From Methanobacteriota archaeon (lineage in GTDB: Archaea; Thermoplasmatota; Poseidoniia; Poseidoniales; Thalassarchaeaceae): DNA of 33,860 nt. Of this stretch, positions 7,501-14,940 are shown in pieces; position 1 is the stretch's first letter, and the number at the start of each line of letters is the position of its first letter. The notes below the pieces were generated by a model. That model saw nothing but the letters and a program-made list of their open reading frames with translations. It was not told the origin of the DNA and searched no databases. Location: the NCBI GenBank assembly GCA_002702985.1, contig PADI01000008.1, forward strand, positions 1 to 33,860, written 5' to 3'. The position numbers were made by a program, and so were the translations under genes.

Positions 7501-9223
7501 AAGAGACGTTTCCTACCTAATGAAAAATGCAGGTAATGATGCAGTAATTCTTGATGTTTCTTGTTCTGTAGATGCCTCTAGTTCAGGCCGCTGGTCAGAA
7601 CCAGTTTGCCCTGCTACACTGGAGTTAAGTGTCGGTCAGGAACGTTGGATTAATCTTTCAATGACACCTACCGATGATCGACATTGGGATAAAGAATCAG
7701 GAACATTATCCTTCGAGTTTGTTCCAAGAGGGGAAGTTGGAGGTAATGCTAGTTGGTCAACACCTCTAGTGATTGAAAGGGTACAAACAGATGATCCAAT
7801 TATTCTTCGAGGCTCTGATGGCCCTCAATATACTTTGAACATAGACTGGATGCATGTTCCAGAATTAAGTCAAACTGGAACGCTTTCTCCATCATCCTAT
7901 TCTCTAAGATATGTTTCTGCTGAGAGAACAGTCAATGAATCCCTATATCCAGATACGTTATGGAGTTTTGCGATTGCTGGAGGCCCCGATCCATTGGTGC
8001 CTAATGATCTCCATTCTCTAGGGTCTGCATCTCCTTATGCTCTAGATTCTTTTGATATTCTTGTAACAATGCCAGATTCCTCATCAATTGCCCCCGGAGA
8101 CGGTTGGGATTTGACCTTTAATCTTGAAAATCTCGATGAAGCCGGAACTAGACCAGGTACTACGTTTGTTGTTAAAATTCGATTAGATTCCTACAGTGAT
8201 CCCAGAATTTCAGATATTAGTTTTAGTGATGGTTCTCTTGTAGAGGGCAGTTCTACTGAATTAGTAGTCAACATATCCAATACCGGTACAGCAATATTGC
8301 CAATGCTAAGTGTAGTTACTGTTTCTTGCACTGGTTCTGTAAATATACTGGATAATTCTCCTAAGGTTATTCCTCCATTGGGAATTCAAGAGTCAACAGA
8401 AGTAAGTTGGACAGTATCTGCTGATGCACTTCCGTGGTATGTTACTCAAGGTGAATTTAATTGCACTTTCAATTTGGTTTTATCTGATTCTGTATACGGT
8501 AATGTTCTGGAAAATGATGAAGAAATTCGTACCTTGTCTGTTGATACTTGGAGTCCTGGATTCCTCATATCTTTGATATCTGGAATTTTAGTTCTAGTTC
8601 TTTCTTTATTCCTTTTCCGAAGAGGATTAGATGATGATGAACGCGCTCTTCATGGTTCAACGTACTTAGCAATGTTAGGATTAGCAGTCCTAGCCCGTTC
8701 TTCGATTATCCCTGAAATTGGTTTGATTTGTATTGCTTTGGCCACTCTTTGGATGTTTGTAGTTTCGTGGTTGGGTGCTGGAGAGATTCAAGCTATCCAT
8801 GATGATCGGCGAAAGGCTTTGATTGGAGAAAGGGCGGCTTTAGCAAATCATGCTGAAGAGATTGAGACTACAAGACGTGAAGTCGGATGGATTCTTCTTG
8901 GAGCACCGATTTTCTTTGTACTAATGATGACAATCGATCCGAGCCTCAAGGTCAATACTGGAGTTTCTAGCATTGGCTCAAGTGTAGGATATATTGTAGT
9001 GCTTGGAACTATTTGTCTAGTTCTTCTTCGATATCTAGACCGATTGTATGGATTATTGCATAACGATTTGGCTGCCTTAGATATTCGAACTGCTAGAATT
9101 AGAGGAATTCTTCAGAGTAGAACTCAGAATCGAGTTAATCCGTTTGCAACTCCTCCTCCTGTGCCCGAAGCATTCAATCCAGATGTAGAATCTCAAGAAA
9201 ATACGGGGGGTGAAGAAGAATGA
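4511..9223 (+). CDS. Giant secreted/membrane protein: beta-sandwich ectodomain, five C-terminal TM helices
   Basis: The 1570-residue product starts with a signal peptide (residues about 1-25, core ITLVTLLLISSLGHLA). About 1300 residues of repeated Ig-like domains of the CARDB/NEW3 kind follow, recognisable from recurring phrases such as VRVTIVNLGT, FIVQNLGSSSDTY, FIVRNMGNSLQSYD and VTIENRGNL, each with P-GW nearby. Two cysteine pairs occur late in the ectodomain. Five hydrophobic segments follow (about 1350-1372, 1380-1396, 1400-1422, 1457-1475, 1490-1508), which leaves charged loops and a 60-residue Pro/Glu-rich tail in the cytoplasm. It overlaps its neighbours by 1 bp and 4 bp. The role is unknown; its place directly before flaB suggests a cell-envelope component linked to the archaellum. 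Confidence 0.9.
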   Translation: MKFFHAITLVTLLLISSLGHLAISEIENSPSLTSGRSVDVSVDSVEIISASAVIGGVHTLANVAHEVRVTIVNLGTTTATGTLELNVAVNSGVPSVVDSVSFTLLGSSSEVHLFEWTQTSGTADISVTATAGSDSDPSNDDLAYPHTLTIQDTSSHVEVSNTLPNDGDVIGRDIWHGNWVFSNTGNVPFSVEGELVLTPSGGGSAIPLTSSVTTAPPGSLSQNAGNSAVNLSFDGSPLSGTYTMSGLFKMSFSDGSTSDIPISSRNIVLSDSHHTVTPPANISVNPGSGTGLLFIVQNLGSSSDTYTVEYSNVSNWVDDSSLPSTITNLASNTGAPINVPVNVPITADRSDIETVTVYVNSTTSPASVTARASVLAGDLYQSDLRSNGSLLYIDPGSFVIVDYTLVNTGTSPAHFYLTAGLQEDPDGWNVDIDTTTTDLMSPGNSRAITITITAPTLTSPLDPEAKISAGNRLHLRVTSTPVEGDSALTASNISDIEVRPSVSVSMIPDVEELLFTTDELEAGNMFKMFDLEVSLLSNFPSGTMGSAVINITSQATQFTSVDGATYGAQESSRWNSSVGPNSTTLDLGQSRTLVTSVLGPTETLPAAGALNFTLTASTSLSGMVGITSPDTSSSFRVIIETVIDGELEDSPITAGVPGVENDATMVLTNNGNALSDYTLSTSGLPGWVVNLTPNAVTALAPEVGTWPTGIDSVFQNVVVTATPPTDARADIVHEIDILLFDGEGSFVDNGTARFVLDEVIGALIEPDSLEIEVPSEGTQTASFIVRNMGNSLQSYDISTGNFVGGTDFTIGAPTTVTVEPGANATLSVDVTALSTARADSTYSFELILEHNGTEQDRSTVLVGIEKIHDIRLSHDALFEAIPGETLEISVTIENRGNLREVGTFNLTTPEGWVQSSDLIDISPGETISGLTVRVTVPALESEEVPMAGQAYTIPILVFNTTDNFTIGQSNVTVSIKPVFQLVMSSSPSRIATIPGQSRDVSYLMKNAGNDAVILDVSCSVDASSSGRWSEPVCPATLELSVGQERWINLSMTPTDDRHWDKESGTLSFEFVPRGEVGGNASWSTPLVIERVQTDDPIILRGSDGPQYTLNIDWMHVPELSQTGTLSPSSYSLRYVSAERTVNESLYPDTLWSFAIAGGPDPLVPNDLHSLGSASPYALDSFDILVTMPDSSSIAPGDGWDLTFNLENLDEAGTRPGTTFVVKIRLDSYSDPRISDISFSDGSLVEGSSTELVVNISNTGTAILPMLSVVTVSCTGSVNILDNSPKVIPPLGIQESTEVSWTVSADALPWYVTQGEFNCTFNLVLSDSVYGNVLENDEEIRTLSVDTWSPGFLISLISGILVLVLSLFLFRRGLDDDERALHGSTYLAMLGLAVLARSSIIPEIGLICIALATLWMFVVSWLGAGEIQAIHDDRRKALIGERAALANHAEEIETTRREVGWILLGAPIFFVLMMTIDPSLKVNTGVSSIGSSVGYIVVLGTICLVLLRYLDRLYGLLHNDLAALDIRTARIRGILQSRTQNRVNPFATPPPVPEAFNPDVESQENTGGEEE

Positions 9224-10068
9224 TGAACAATGATCCTCTTGATGATATAATGGGTTCAGGTGCGGATGCATCTTCAAGATTTGTCGATCAACTAACTATA
9301 CGCTCTGCAAGAGTTAGACATTTTTTGTGGAATCATCGGCCGTTCAAAGCCAGAGCCGATTTGAAAGAAGCAAATAGGGATGCAGAATTCCTAGAGAAAC
9401 AAGTCATTCGATTACATCGTTCTTTACTAGCATTAGAACAACATCTCGCTAGTCTTGATGACTTAAGTGAAGAAGAAATGAGAGCTAGAGGCATGGTAAC
9501 AGACGGGCTGATCGATCTTGGAAAGGGAGAGTGGGAAACAGCTTTGGATGCATTTAGAACTGCTATTCAATCATTGAGTGATTCAGGTGGTCGAGTAAAT
9601 CCATTTGTGGCAGGTCGTTTCTTCTTCACTGTCGAAGCGCGTTGGCCTCCTGAATTAGAACATGGACTCCTAATGATGACTATTGAGAATCTAGGTGAAC
9701 ATGATTTACCTGCAATGCGGATTGCTGCTCCTGCTCCTACAGGTTGGATTGCTGAGCCTAAAGCTGCACAAATCCCTGCAATTCCTCCTAGAGGCATAAT
9801 TGAGATGGGGATCCATATTCATCCTTCTGGTACAATTTCAGAAAATTTAGTTTTGTCTAAACAAGTTTCAGTAGTTACTGGATATATGGTAGATATGGGT
9901 GACGTTTCTGTAATGTCCAGGGTTGAGAATCGAACTTTACGAACAATCGAAGGTTTTGTTGTTGAAGCTTGGCTTCCTCGAGGTTTCTCTGCAAAACGTG
10001 TCCCATTCGTACAAAATCTTGCTCCTGGCGAAGTAGTGCATGTTTCCACTGAAATCGATGCAAGATAG
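9220..10068 (+). CDS. Cytosolic partner protein: helical/TPR-like N-terminus, NEW3-like C-terminus
   Basis: This 282-residue protein starts at ATG 9220, which has GGTGA at 9209-9213, and overlaps the giant protein's stop as ATGA. There is no signal peptide or membrane helix, so it should be cytosolic. Residues 1-125 are helical and end in a TPR-like helix pair (LIDLGKGEWETALDAFRTAI). Residues about 130-282 are beta-rich, with a phrase like that of NEW3 domains (MMTIENLGEHDL, APTGWIAEP, IPPRGIIEMGIHI). A beta-sandwich normally found outside cells is thus placed in a protein without an export signal. It carries RVNPF, also found in the cytoplasmic tail of the upstream giant protein. The context suggests the two proteins act together. 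Function unknown. Confidence 0.85.
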   Translation: MMNNDPLDDIMGSGADASSRFVDQLTIRSARVRHFLWNHRPFKARADLKEANRDAEFLEKQVIRLHRSLLALEQHLASLDDLSEEEMRARGMVTDGLIDLGKGEWETALDAFRTAIQSLSDSGGRVNPFVAGRFFFTVEARWPPELEHGLLMMTIENLGEHDLPAMRIAAPAPTGWIAEPKAAQIPAIPPRGIIEMGIHIHPSGTISENLVLSKQVSVVTGYMVDMGDVSVMSRVENRTLRTIEGFVVEAWLPRGFSAKRVPFVQNLAPGEVVHVSTEIDAR

Positions 10069-10071
10069 TGA

Positions 10072-10080
10072 TTAAAAATT
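10072..10080 (+). promoter_or_regulatory. Candidate TATA box of flaB
   Basis: TTAAAAATT lies just after the stop of the 282-aa gene and 80-88 bp before the preferred flaB ATG (10160). With archaeal spacing, transcription would begin near 10100-10105 and give a leader of about 55 nt. The leader contains AGTCC (10083-10087, possibly just upstream of the start site), GGACT (10112-10116) and AGTCC (10137-10141), which could pair in alternative ways. A second AT-rich stretch at 10119-10128 is the alternative. Confidence 0.4.
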
Positions 10081-10159
10081 GCAGTCCGTTCATTGAATTT
10101 CCTCATTCTTAGGACTACTATGATATACTTCGATGGAGTCCACAGGAACGGTGAACACC

Positions 10160-10744
10160 ATGAATAAGAGAAACACCCCCTACATGAACGACGATAGAGC
10201 ATCGATTGGTATCGGTGCAATGATTGTATTTATTGCTCTAATTTTAGTAGCAGCAGTAGCATCTACAATCATTATCAAGACCGCTGAAGAACTGCAGCAA
10301 CGAGCTGAAGCAACTGGTGACGATACCCGTGACGAAATTTCCGGTAAGGTTGGCATTGTTTCTGCTCACGTAGGTAGTAACAATGCAGGTAACACTGCTG
10401 TTGATGTTGTATTCGTTGTTGCTCAAATGAGTGCTGGTTCTGATGACGTTACTGCTGGAGATGTCACCTATCTTGTGATCTGTGAAGATGGTGCAACTGC
10501 AGGTGATATTGCACAAGATAGTGACATAATCTCAAACCAGAACTCTGAATTGATTGACGGAACAGCTTTAGCTGCAGGTGATACAATCACTTCTGGAGCT
10601 ACTTTCACTTTCGATATGACACTAGCTGCCTGTGCTCCTGGTGCCGGAGATTCAATTGAAGTCCGTATCATAGTCGATGGTGGCGGAGAGACTTACGCTC
10701 AGATGGAAGTAACTTCCCTAGATGGCGGCGCTGTTCTAGTTTGA
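10160..10744 (+). CDS. flaB: Archaellin (archaellum filament subunit)
   Basis: The product has 194 residues from ATG 10160, which is preceded by GGTGA at 10150-10154 with a 5-nt spacer; in-frame starts at 10133 and 10184 are less convincing. A class III signal peptide is clear: a short charged leader ending NDDRA, then SIGIGAMIVFIALILVAAVA as the filament-core helix, then QQRA. The prepilin peptidase FlaK/PibD should cut after Ala14. The rest is an acidic, Ala/Gly/Thr-rich beta domain typical of the outer filament face, with two cysteines (VICEDG and AACAPG) that could form a disulphide. It is the only archaellin here and has its own probable promoter, in keeping with the high expression archaellins need. 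Confidence 0.97.
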   Translation: MNKRNTPYMNDDRASIGIGAMIVFIALILVAAVASTIIIKTAEELQQRAEATGDDTRDEISGKVGIVSAHVGSNNAGNTAVDVVFVVAQMSAGSDDVTAGDVTYLVICEDGATAGDIAQDSDIISNQNSELIDGTALAAGDTITSGATFTFDMTLAACAPGAGDSIEVRIIVDGGGETYAQMEVTSLDGGAVLV

Positions 10745-10764
10745 TTATTCGATTCAATAAATCG

Positions 10765-10795
10765 GGCGTTGCCTGATTATTGTACGCCTAATCAG
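10765..10795 (+). promoter_or_regulatory. Alternative hairpins between flaB and the next gene
   Basis: CTGATTA (10773-10779) pairs with TAATCAG (10789-10795). GGCGT (10765-10769) pairs with ACGCC (10784-10788). The two stems overlap in space and, with no linker between 10788 and 10789, probably exclude each other. The second strand of the first stem ends directly against the AGGAG ribosome site of the downstream gene. The element could separate high flaB translation from lower expression of the rest of the operon. Confidence 0.4.
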
Positions 10796-10802
10796 AGGAG
10801 TG

Positions 10803-11624
10803 ATGAAATTGGACAGTCAAGACGGTCGCGTAGCGGATAGGCTTGATGCTGCCTCTAGAGTCACAGTTGACCAGATCGATATTCCTCCTGAATATCGCCC
10901 TACCGATCTTGAAGCCTGGTTGTTCACCCCAGGTGCAAGTCGTGTAGGGTTTATGGGAGATATGGGTTCAAGACCTCCTTCCGGAGCCCCCCCTAGTTCT
11001 GGCTCATCTTCTTCTGGACCTCCTCCTGATGAATTACTCAAGATGTTAGCAGATAGATTTGAGAGATTAGAGGCCTCTATTGGCCATATGGAAACAAACC
11101 TTGCTCTTGGTCAAGTTCCAGTATCTGGAGGAGTTTCTACTTCTTCTGATGTAATGCATACTATGGGGCCTGATGGCGAAGTAACCACTGTTTCGTTAGA
11201 CAAATCTGATTCTGAAGGAGTTGACGCAGTTCATGCTGGTCCAGGGTTACTTGATCTGTATGAAGCACAATCTTTGGCATTGAACCCTTTTCTTCGCTCC
11301 AAGGATGGAGGTATTTCTGGACCAGGTGTAGATCCAGCGAAAATTGCTGCTCTTATTCTCGATAATTTATCTGGAAGCGATGCCCAATCCTTCATTCAAG
11401 CGGCTGCTAAAAGTGGATTTCTCACAGCGGGTGAAGCCAAAACTCTCAGTGGAATTACATCATTAGCAGAACCAGGTCAGAGTAGTGGAAAAGCGACACT
11501 ACCTAATCGCCCATTGTTGATTTTCGTTGCCATGGTAGATGCATGGCGCTCACAGTCTTCTTCTTCTTCCAGAAGTTCATCAATTCCTTCTGCACCCATG
11601 GTTGATTTGGAACCGGGGGAGTGA
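10803..11624 (+). CDS. FlaD/E-like archaellum accessory protein (tentative)
   Basis: The product has about 273 residues; ATG 10803 sits behind AGAGGAG, and a GTG at 10800 is also possible. It occupies the flaC/D/E slot between flaB and flaF. It has a short N-terminal segment, a Pro/Ser/Gly linker (about 55-75), a short coiled coil (LLKMLADRFERLEASI, about 80-100), a second linker, and a helical region (about 175-225). That last part reads PAKIAALILDNL, then AQSFIQAAAKSGFLTAGEAK. I compare it with the FlaD/E C-terminal pattern (hydrophobic helix, then YY-x-x-IGWI-x-x-x-V-x-x-x-L), but the match is weak and the signature tryptophan and tyrosines are missing. FlaC/D/E form the cytosolic collar that links the motor to chemotaxis. 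Position supports the call more than sequence does. Confidence 0.5.
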   Translation: MKLDSQDGRVADRLDAASRVTVDQIDIPPEYRPTDLEAWLFTPGASRVGFMGDMGSRPPSGAPPSSGSSSSGPPPDELLKMLADRFERLEASIGHMETNLALGQVPVSGGVSTSSDVMHTMGPDGEVTTVSLDKSDSEGVDAVHAGPGLLDLYEAQSLALNPFLRSKDGGISGPGVDPAKIAALILDNLSGSDAQSFIQAAAKSGFLTAGEAKTLSGITSLAEPGQSSGKATLPNRPLLIFVAMVDAWRSQSSSSSRSSSIPSAPMVDLEPGE

Positions 11625-11627
11625 GAT

Positions 11628-12023
11628 GTGGGTGGTTCTGCCAGTGTTGGCGCCTTGATTGTGGGCACAGTACTTCTTTCTATTTTTGCAAATGCAATGG
11701 TTATTACTCTTGAAAATAGACAACGATTCGAAGAAATTGATGACAATGAACCGATTAACGCTGAAGTCAAAGTTTTGAATGCCACCTTGGTATCTACAAC
11801 ACTTTTCATGAATATTACAAATGATGGTTCCGATCCTGTATTGTTTTCAGAAATATGGGTGACTTTAGACGGTGGGGACCCTGCTCCATTCTCAGATTAT
11901 TATACCTCAAACAAATATTTGTTCCCAGGTGAAACTGTAATGGGTTCTGATTCGGTGACCGGAACCCCAGACAGAGTTTATGTTTCATCATATGGATTTG
12001 GTTCCGGAGCTGAGATTCAATAG
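11628..12023 (+). CDS. flaF: Archaellum protein FlaF (stator/envelope anchor)
   Basis: The 131-residue product starts at GTG 11628, four bases after the previous stop and behind a GGGGGAG ribosome site. It has an N-terminal membrane helix (SVGALIVGTVLLSIFANAMV), then a short charged stalk and a beta-sandwich with VKVLNATLVSTTLFMNITND, which is the FlaF pattern (VNTG/NITN-like strand after the helix). FlaF spans the membrane and binds the S-layer or other envelope material so that the motor can act as a rotor against it. Order flaF-flaG-flaH-flaI-flaJ supports the assignment. FlaF and FlaG are similar in build; the pair could in principle be named the other way round, but this order is the usual one. 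Confidence 0.85.
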   Translation: MGGSASVGALIVGTVLLSIFANAMVITLENRQRFEEIDDNEPINAEVKVLNATLVSTTLFMNITNDGSDPVLFSEIWVTLDGGDPAPFSDYYTSNKYLFPGETVMGSDSVTGTPDRVYVSSYGFGSGAEIQ

Positions 12024-12031
12024 GTGATATT

Positions 12032-12505
12032 ATGGCAGACGGAGGTGCATCAGATATGATAATGTTAGTTGCCAGTCTCATTGTCGCAGGAATAGTTTCT
12101 GCAGTACTTATTCAAGCATGGGGCGGAGTTTCTTCTGCTCTTGATTCTGGAGCAGATCAAATTGAAGTTAATGAAAAGACTGAGGCTACATTAGTTAGCG
12201 ATCCGATGCATATAACTTGGAATTCTGCGACCAATCAGACAATGATAACAGTTCAAAATATAGGAGATTTAACTTTGAATATTACAGGAACAAATATTCT
12301 TCTTAATGGTTCAATGATGAATGTTACTCAACGTGGAGTAAACCCATCAATTTGGTTACCCGGTTCCATTGTTAATTTCACAGTTCAGGGTAATATACAG
12401 CTATCAACTAATGATGAAGTATCTCTTACAGTGATTGTATTAACAGATAGTTTGAACCCTACTCAAGGAGTGTACTCATTTACAGAGGTGGTACGAATTG
12501 TCTGA
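12032..12505 (+). CDS. flaG: Archaellum protein FlaG
   Basis: This 157-residue protein starts at ATG 12032 behind GGTGA (12023-12027). The first 25 residues (SDMIMLVASLIVAGIVSAVL) form a class III-like, uncleaved membrane helix, followed by QIEVNEKTEATLVSDPMHI and a strand-rich domain with TMITVQNIGDLTLN. This matches the FlaG scheme, in which ATLVSDP resembles the conserved INDP region after the helix. FlaG forms a filament that is capped by FlaF and couples the motor to the envelope. Several N-x-S/T sequons are present in the outer domain, as expected for an extracellular archaeal protein. Confidence 0.88.
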   Translation: MADGGASDMIMLVASLIVAGIVSAVLIQAWGGVSSALDSGADQIEVNEKTEATLVSDPMHITWNSATNQTMITVQNIGDLTLNITGTNILLNGSMMNVTQRGVNPSIWLPGSIVNFTVQGNIQLSTNDEVSLTVIVLTDSLNPTQGVYSFTEVVRIV

Positions 12506-13187
12506 AGACTCATTTCCATTTGGTCTTGAACAAGACAGTTTAGCCAATAGTTTAGGTGCAGCAATTCCCAACCGTTCTCTGATGATCGTTGAAGGAGAAA
12601 TTGGAGGAGGAAAGAGCCTAATCGCACAACGTCTTGCCTTTGGTTTAGTGGAAAATGGTACAAAGGTTGCTCTAGTTACTACTGAATTAACGACTAGGGG
12701 TTGGCTTGAGCAAGTAGCCAGTATTGGTTATGGTATGTCAGAATATATCGATAAAGGCCAATTTTTACTCATGTCTAGATTTGGTGTTTTAACTGAAGAA
12801 GTAGAAGTTGAAATTACGATTGATGATTTAATCTCCAATGAGGGTCTTAAGGCAGCAGACTTTGTTATCATCGATCGTGCATCTCAGTTGATTCCTCCTG
12901 ATACTAATCCTACAGCATTACTCTCTGCTATACGTCAATTTACTGCCGAAGGTCGTACACTCATGTTATGTTTTGATTCAGAAGAAGTTGAACCAGCCCT
13001 TCTTCGTGAGATTAAGGGTTCGGCTGAAGTAGTAATTGGCCTACTTTCAAGTACTCAGGGTGGCCAACTTAATCGTACACTTGCAGTGACTAGATTCCTT
13101 CGAGCTGCTGGTCCAGTACAAGCCAGAATTGGATGGAGAGTAGAACCGAGTATGGGATTCATTGTCGATATTACGGCGGTCAGTTGA
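12498..13187 (+). CDS. flaH: Archaellum motor ATP-binding protein FlaH
   Basis: The 229-residue product begins at TTG 12498, overlapping flaG by 8 bp, with GAGGTGG just upstream. It has a RecA/KaiC-like fold: Walker A GEIGGGKS at 33-40 and Walker B FVIID at 122-126, with TTEL at 61-64 in the place of the catalytic glutamate region. FlaH forms a ring that stacks on FlaI and binds ATP without strong hydrolysis, probably regulating the motor. Length and position before flaI are as usual. Confidence 0.95.
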   Translation: MSEDSFPFGLEQDSLANSLGAAIPNRSLMIVEGEIGGGKSLIAQRLAFGLVENGTKVALVTTELTTRGWLEQVASIGYGMSEYIDKGQFLLMSRFGVLTEEVEVEITIDDLISNEGLKAADFVIIDRASQLIPPDTNPTALLSAIRQFTAEGRTLMLCFDSEEVEPALLREIKGSAEVVIGLLSSTQGGQLNRTLAVTRFLRAAGPVQARIGWRVEPSMGFIVDITAVS

Positions 13188-13197
13188 GGTGTGACCA

Positions 13198-14919
13198 ATG
13201 GAAGAAGCGGAGGATTTTGAAATCGCTAAGGGAGACCTTGAAGGTCTCATGGCGAGATATGATCACGTTCGAAGATGGGTTGAAGATTTTGAGGCACAAC
13301 ATGGTACTCGTCCGTATTTCTATGGCCCATTAGATAGAGGTGCGAAAAGTATCGAACCTCGGAATTTGATATACAGCCTAAAACCGCCTTTGTTTGCCCA
13401 TATATACAAGCCAGAAGATGATGATGAACAGGGTGCAGGTACAACATTATGGTTTGGAATCGAACCAGTCTTGAATGAAGAAGAAGAAGTAATTCGTCAA
13501 GAAATCGTAGACCGGTTATTAAGAGACGCTCCAAGTGCACCTTCATTTACATCTGATTCAGAATTTGAAGGAATTCTTGAAGGAATGATTGAGAGAATGA
13601 CTACTACAAGTCCAAGTGTGATTCAAGCAGATACTGTTCTTGGCCCTGCTATGGGTTTTCTTGGGTTAGGTGAATCTTCTATTTCGGTAAGTCCAGAGCA
13701 ATTAGAACGGCTAAAATATATCATTATTCGAGATTTAGTTAAGTCAGGTCCGTTGGAAGCGTTACTATCTGATGAAATGCTTGAGGATATTCATTCTGTA
13801 GGTCTAAGATACATCAATATGGATCATAAAGTATTCGGGATGGTAACTTCCAATATTCGATTCAGAGATAGAGAAGTACTTGCAAGATATCTTCGTTCCA
13901 TGTCTGAAAGAATAGGAAGACCTGTTTCAGATAGTAAACCAATTATTGACGGTGCGTTATTAGACGGCTCCAGAATAAATATCATTTTCAGTGACGATGT
14001 TTCGATGCTTGGTCCATCTTTCACCATTCGAAAGTTCGCCGAAGAAACAATTTCTGTCATTCAATTAATCAAATGGGGGACTATGTCTGCTCAACAAGCA
14101 GCATACATCTGGTTGGGTCTTGAGAATGGTATGTCTCTCCTCGTTTCAGGGGAAACTGCTTCAGGAAAAACCACTACATTAAATGCAATTTTACCATTTA
14201 TCGATCATAATGTTAAGATATATTCTGCTGAAGATACTCCTGAAGTAAAGGTTCGACATAGACTTTGGCAGAGACTAGTTACTCGTGATTCTAAGAATGA
14301 AGACTCTAGAGTAGAAATGTTCGATCTTTTGAAAGCAGCATTAAGATCTAGACCGAGATACATCATTATCGGGGAAATTCGTGGTGTTGAAGGAGCCACT
14401 GCTTTCCAAGCAATGCAGACTGGACATCCGGTTATTGCAACTTTCCACGCATCTTCAATAGTCAAAATGATTCAGAGATTCACAGGAGATCCGATCAATG
14501 TTCCTGCTCGATTTTTTGATAATCTTAATTTCGCTATTTTCCAAGAGGTCGTTGAAGCTCCAGGTGGAGGAATTGCCAGACGGATTACCGGAATAGATGA
14601 GGTGATAGGTTACAATAAATTTGCAGATGGAATTCTCACTCGAGGAATGTTTGAGTGGGATCCTGTAATTGACAAGCATTACTTCAGAGGAATGTTTCAA
14701 TCACATTTAATGGAAAATAAGATGGCTCCTATGATGGGATTTGCAAATAAACGTGAAATTTACAATGAAATGGAACGAAGAACAGAAGCGATTCAACGAA
14801 TGGCCGATCGTGATTTGACTCATTATGACGACGTCTTCGACATTTTAGATATTTATTATCAACAAGGATGGGAACAGTTTTCCTCCGCAATAGACACCTG
14901 GGTAGGGGTGAACCATTAG
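13198..14919 (+). CDS. flaI: Archaellum motor/assembly ATPase FlaI
   Basis: This 573-residue protein is a type II/IV secretion ATPase. Walker A GETASGKT is at 318-325. The Walker B region RPRYIIIGEIRG is at 385-396, with catalytic E393, and the His box GHPVIATFHAS follows about 20 residues later. The N-terminal domain (1-290) includes the long FlaI-type region with LVKSGPLEALL and the DGSRINII segment at the N-terminal domain/ATPase junction. FlaI powers both filament assembly and rotation as a hexamer below FlaJ. It starts at ATG 13198 behind GAGGTG, 10 bp after flaH. Confidence 0.97.
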   Translation: MEEAEDFEIAKGDLEGLMARYDHVRRWVEDFEAQHGTRPYFYGPLDRGAKSIEPRNLIYSLKPPLFAHIYKPEDDDEQGAGTTLWFGIEPVLNEEEEVIRQEIVDRLLRDAPSAPSFTSDSEFEGILEGMIERMTTTSPSVIQADTVLGPAMGFLGLGESSISVSPEQLERLKYIIIRDLVKSGPLEALLSDEMLEDIHSVGLRYINMDHKVFGMVTSNIRFRDREVLARYLRSMSERIGRPVSDSKPIIDGALLDGSRINIIFSDDVSMLGPSFTIRKFAEETISVIQLIKWGTMSAQQAAYIWLGLENGMSLLVSGETASGKTTTLNAILPFIDHNVKIYSAEDTPEVKVRHRLWQRLVTRDSKNEDSRVEMFDLLKAALRSRPRYIIIGEIRGVEGATAFQAMQTGHPVIATFHASSIVKMIQRFTGDPINVPARFFDNLNFAIFQEVVEAPGGGIARRITGIDEVIGYNKFADGILTRGMFEWDPVIDKHYFRGMFQSHLMENKMAPMMGFANKREIYNEMERRTEAIQRMADRDLTHYDDVFDILDIYYQQGWEQFSSAIDTWVGVNH

Positions 14920-14940
14920 TAGGTTTTAGAGGGCGTACAT

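Noticed and set aside
10765-10795. H-type pseudoknot between flaB and the next gene
   Set aside because: No nucleotides are left to cross the first stem (positions 10788 and 10789 are adjacent), so the two stems are more likely alternatives.
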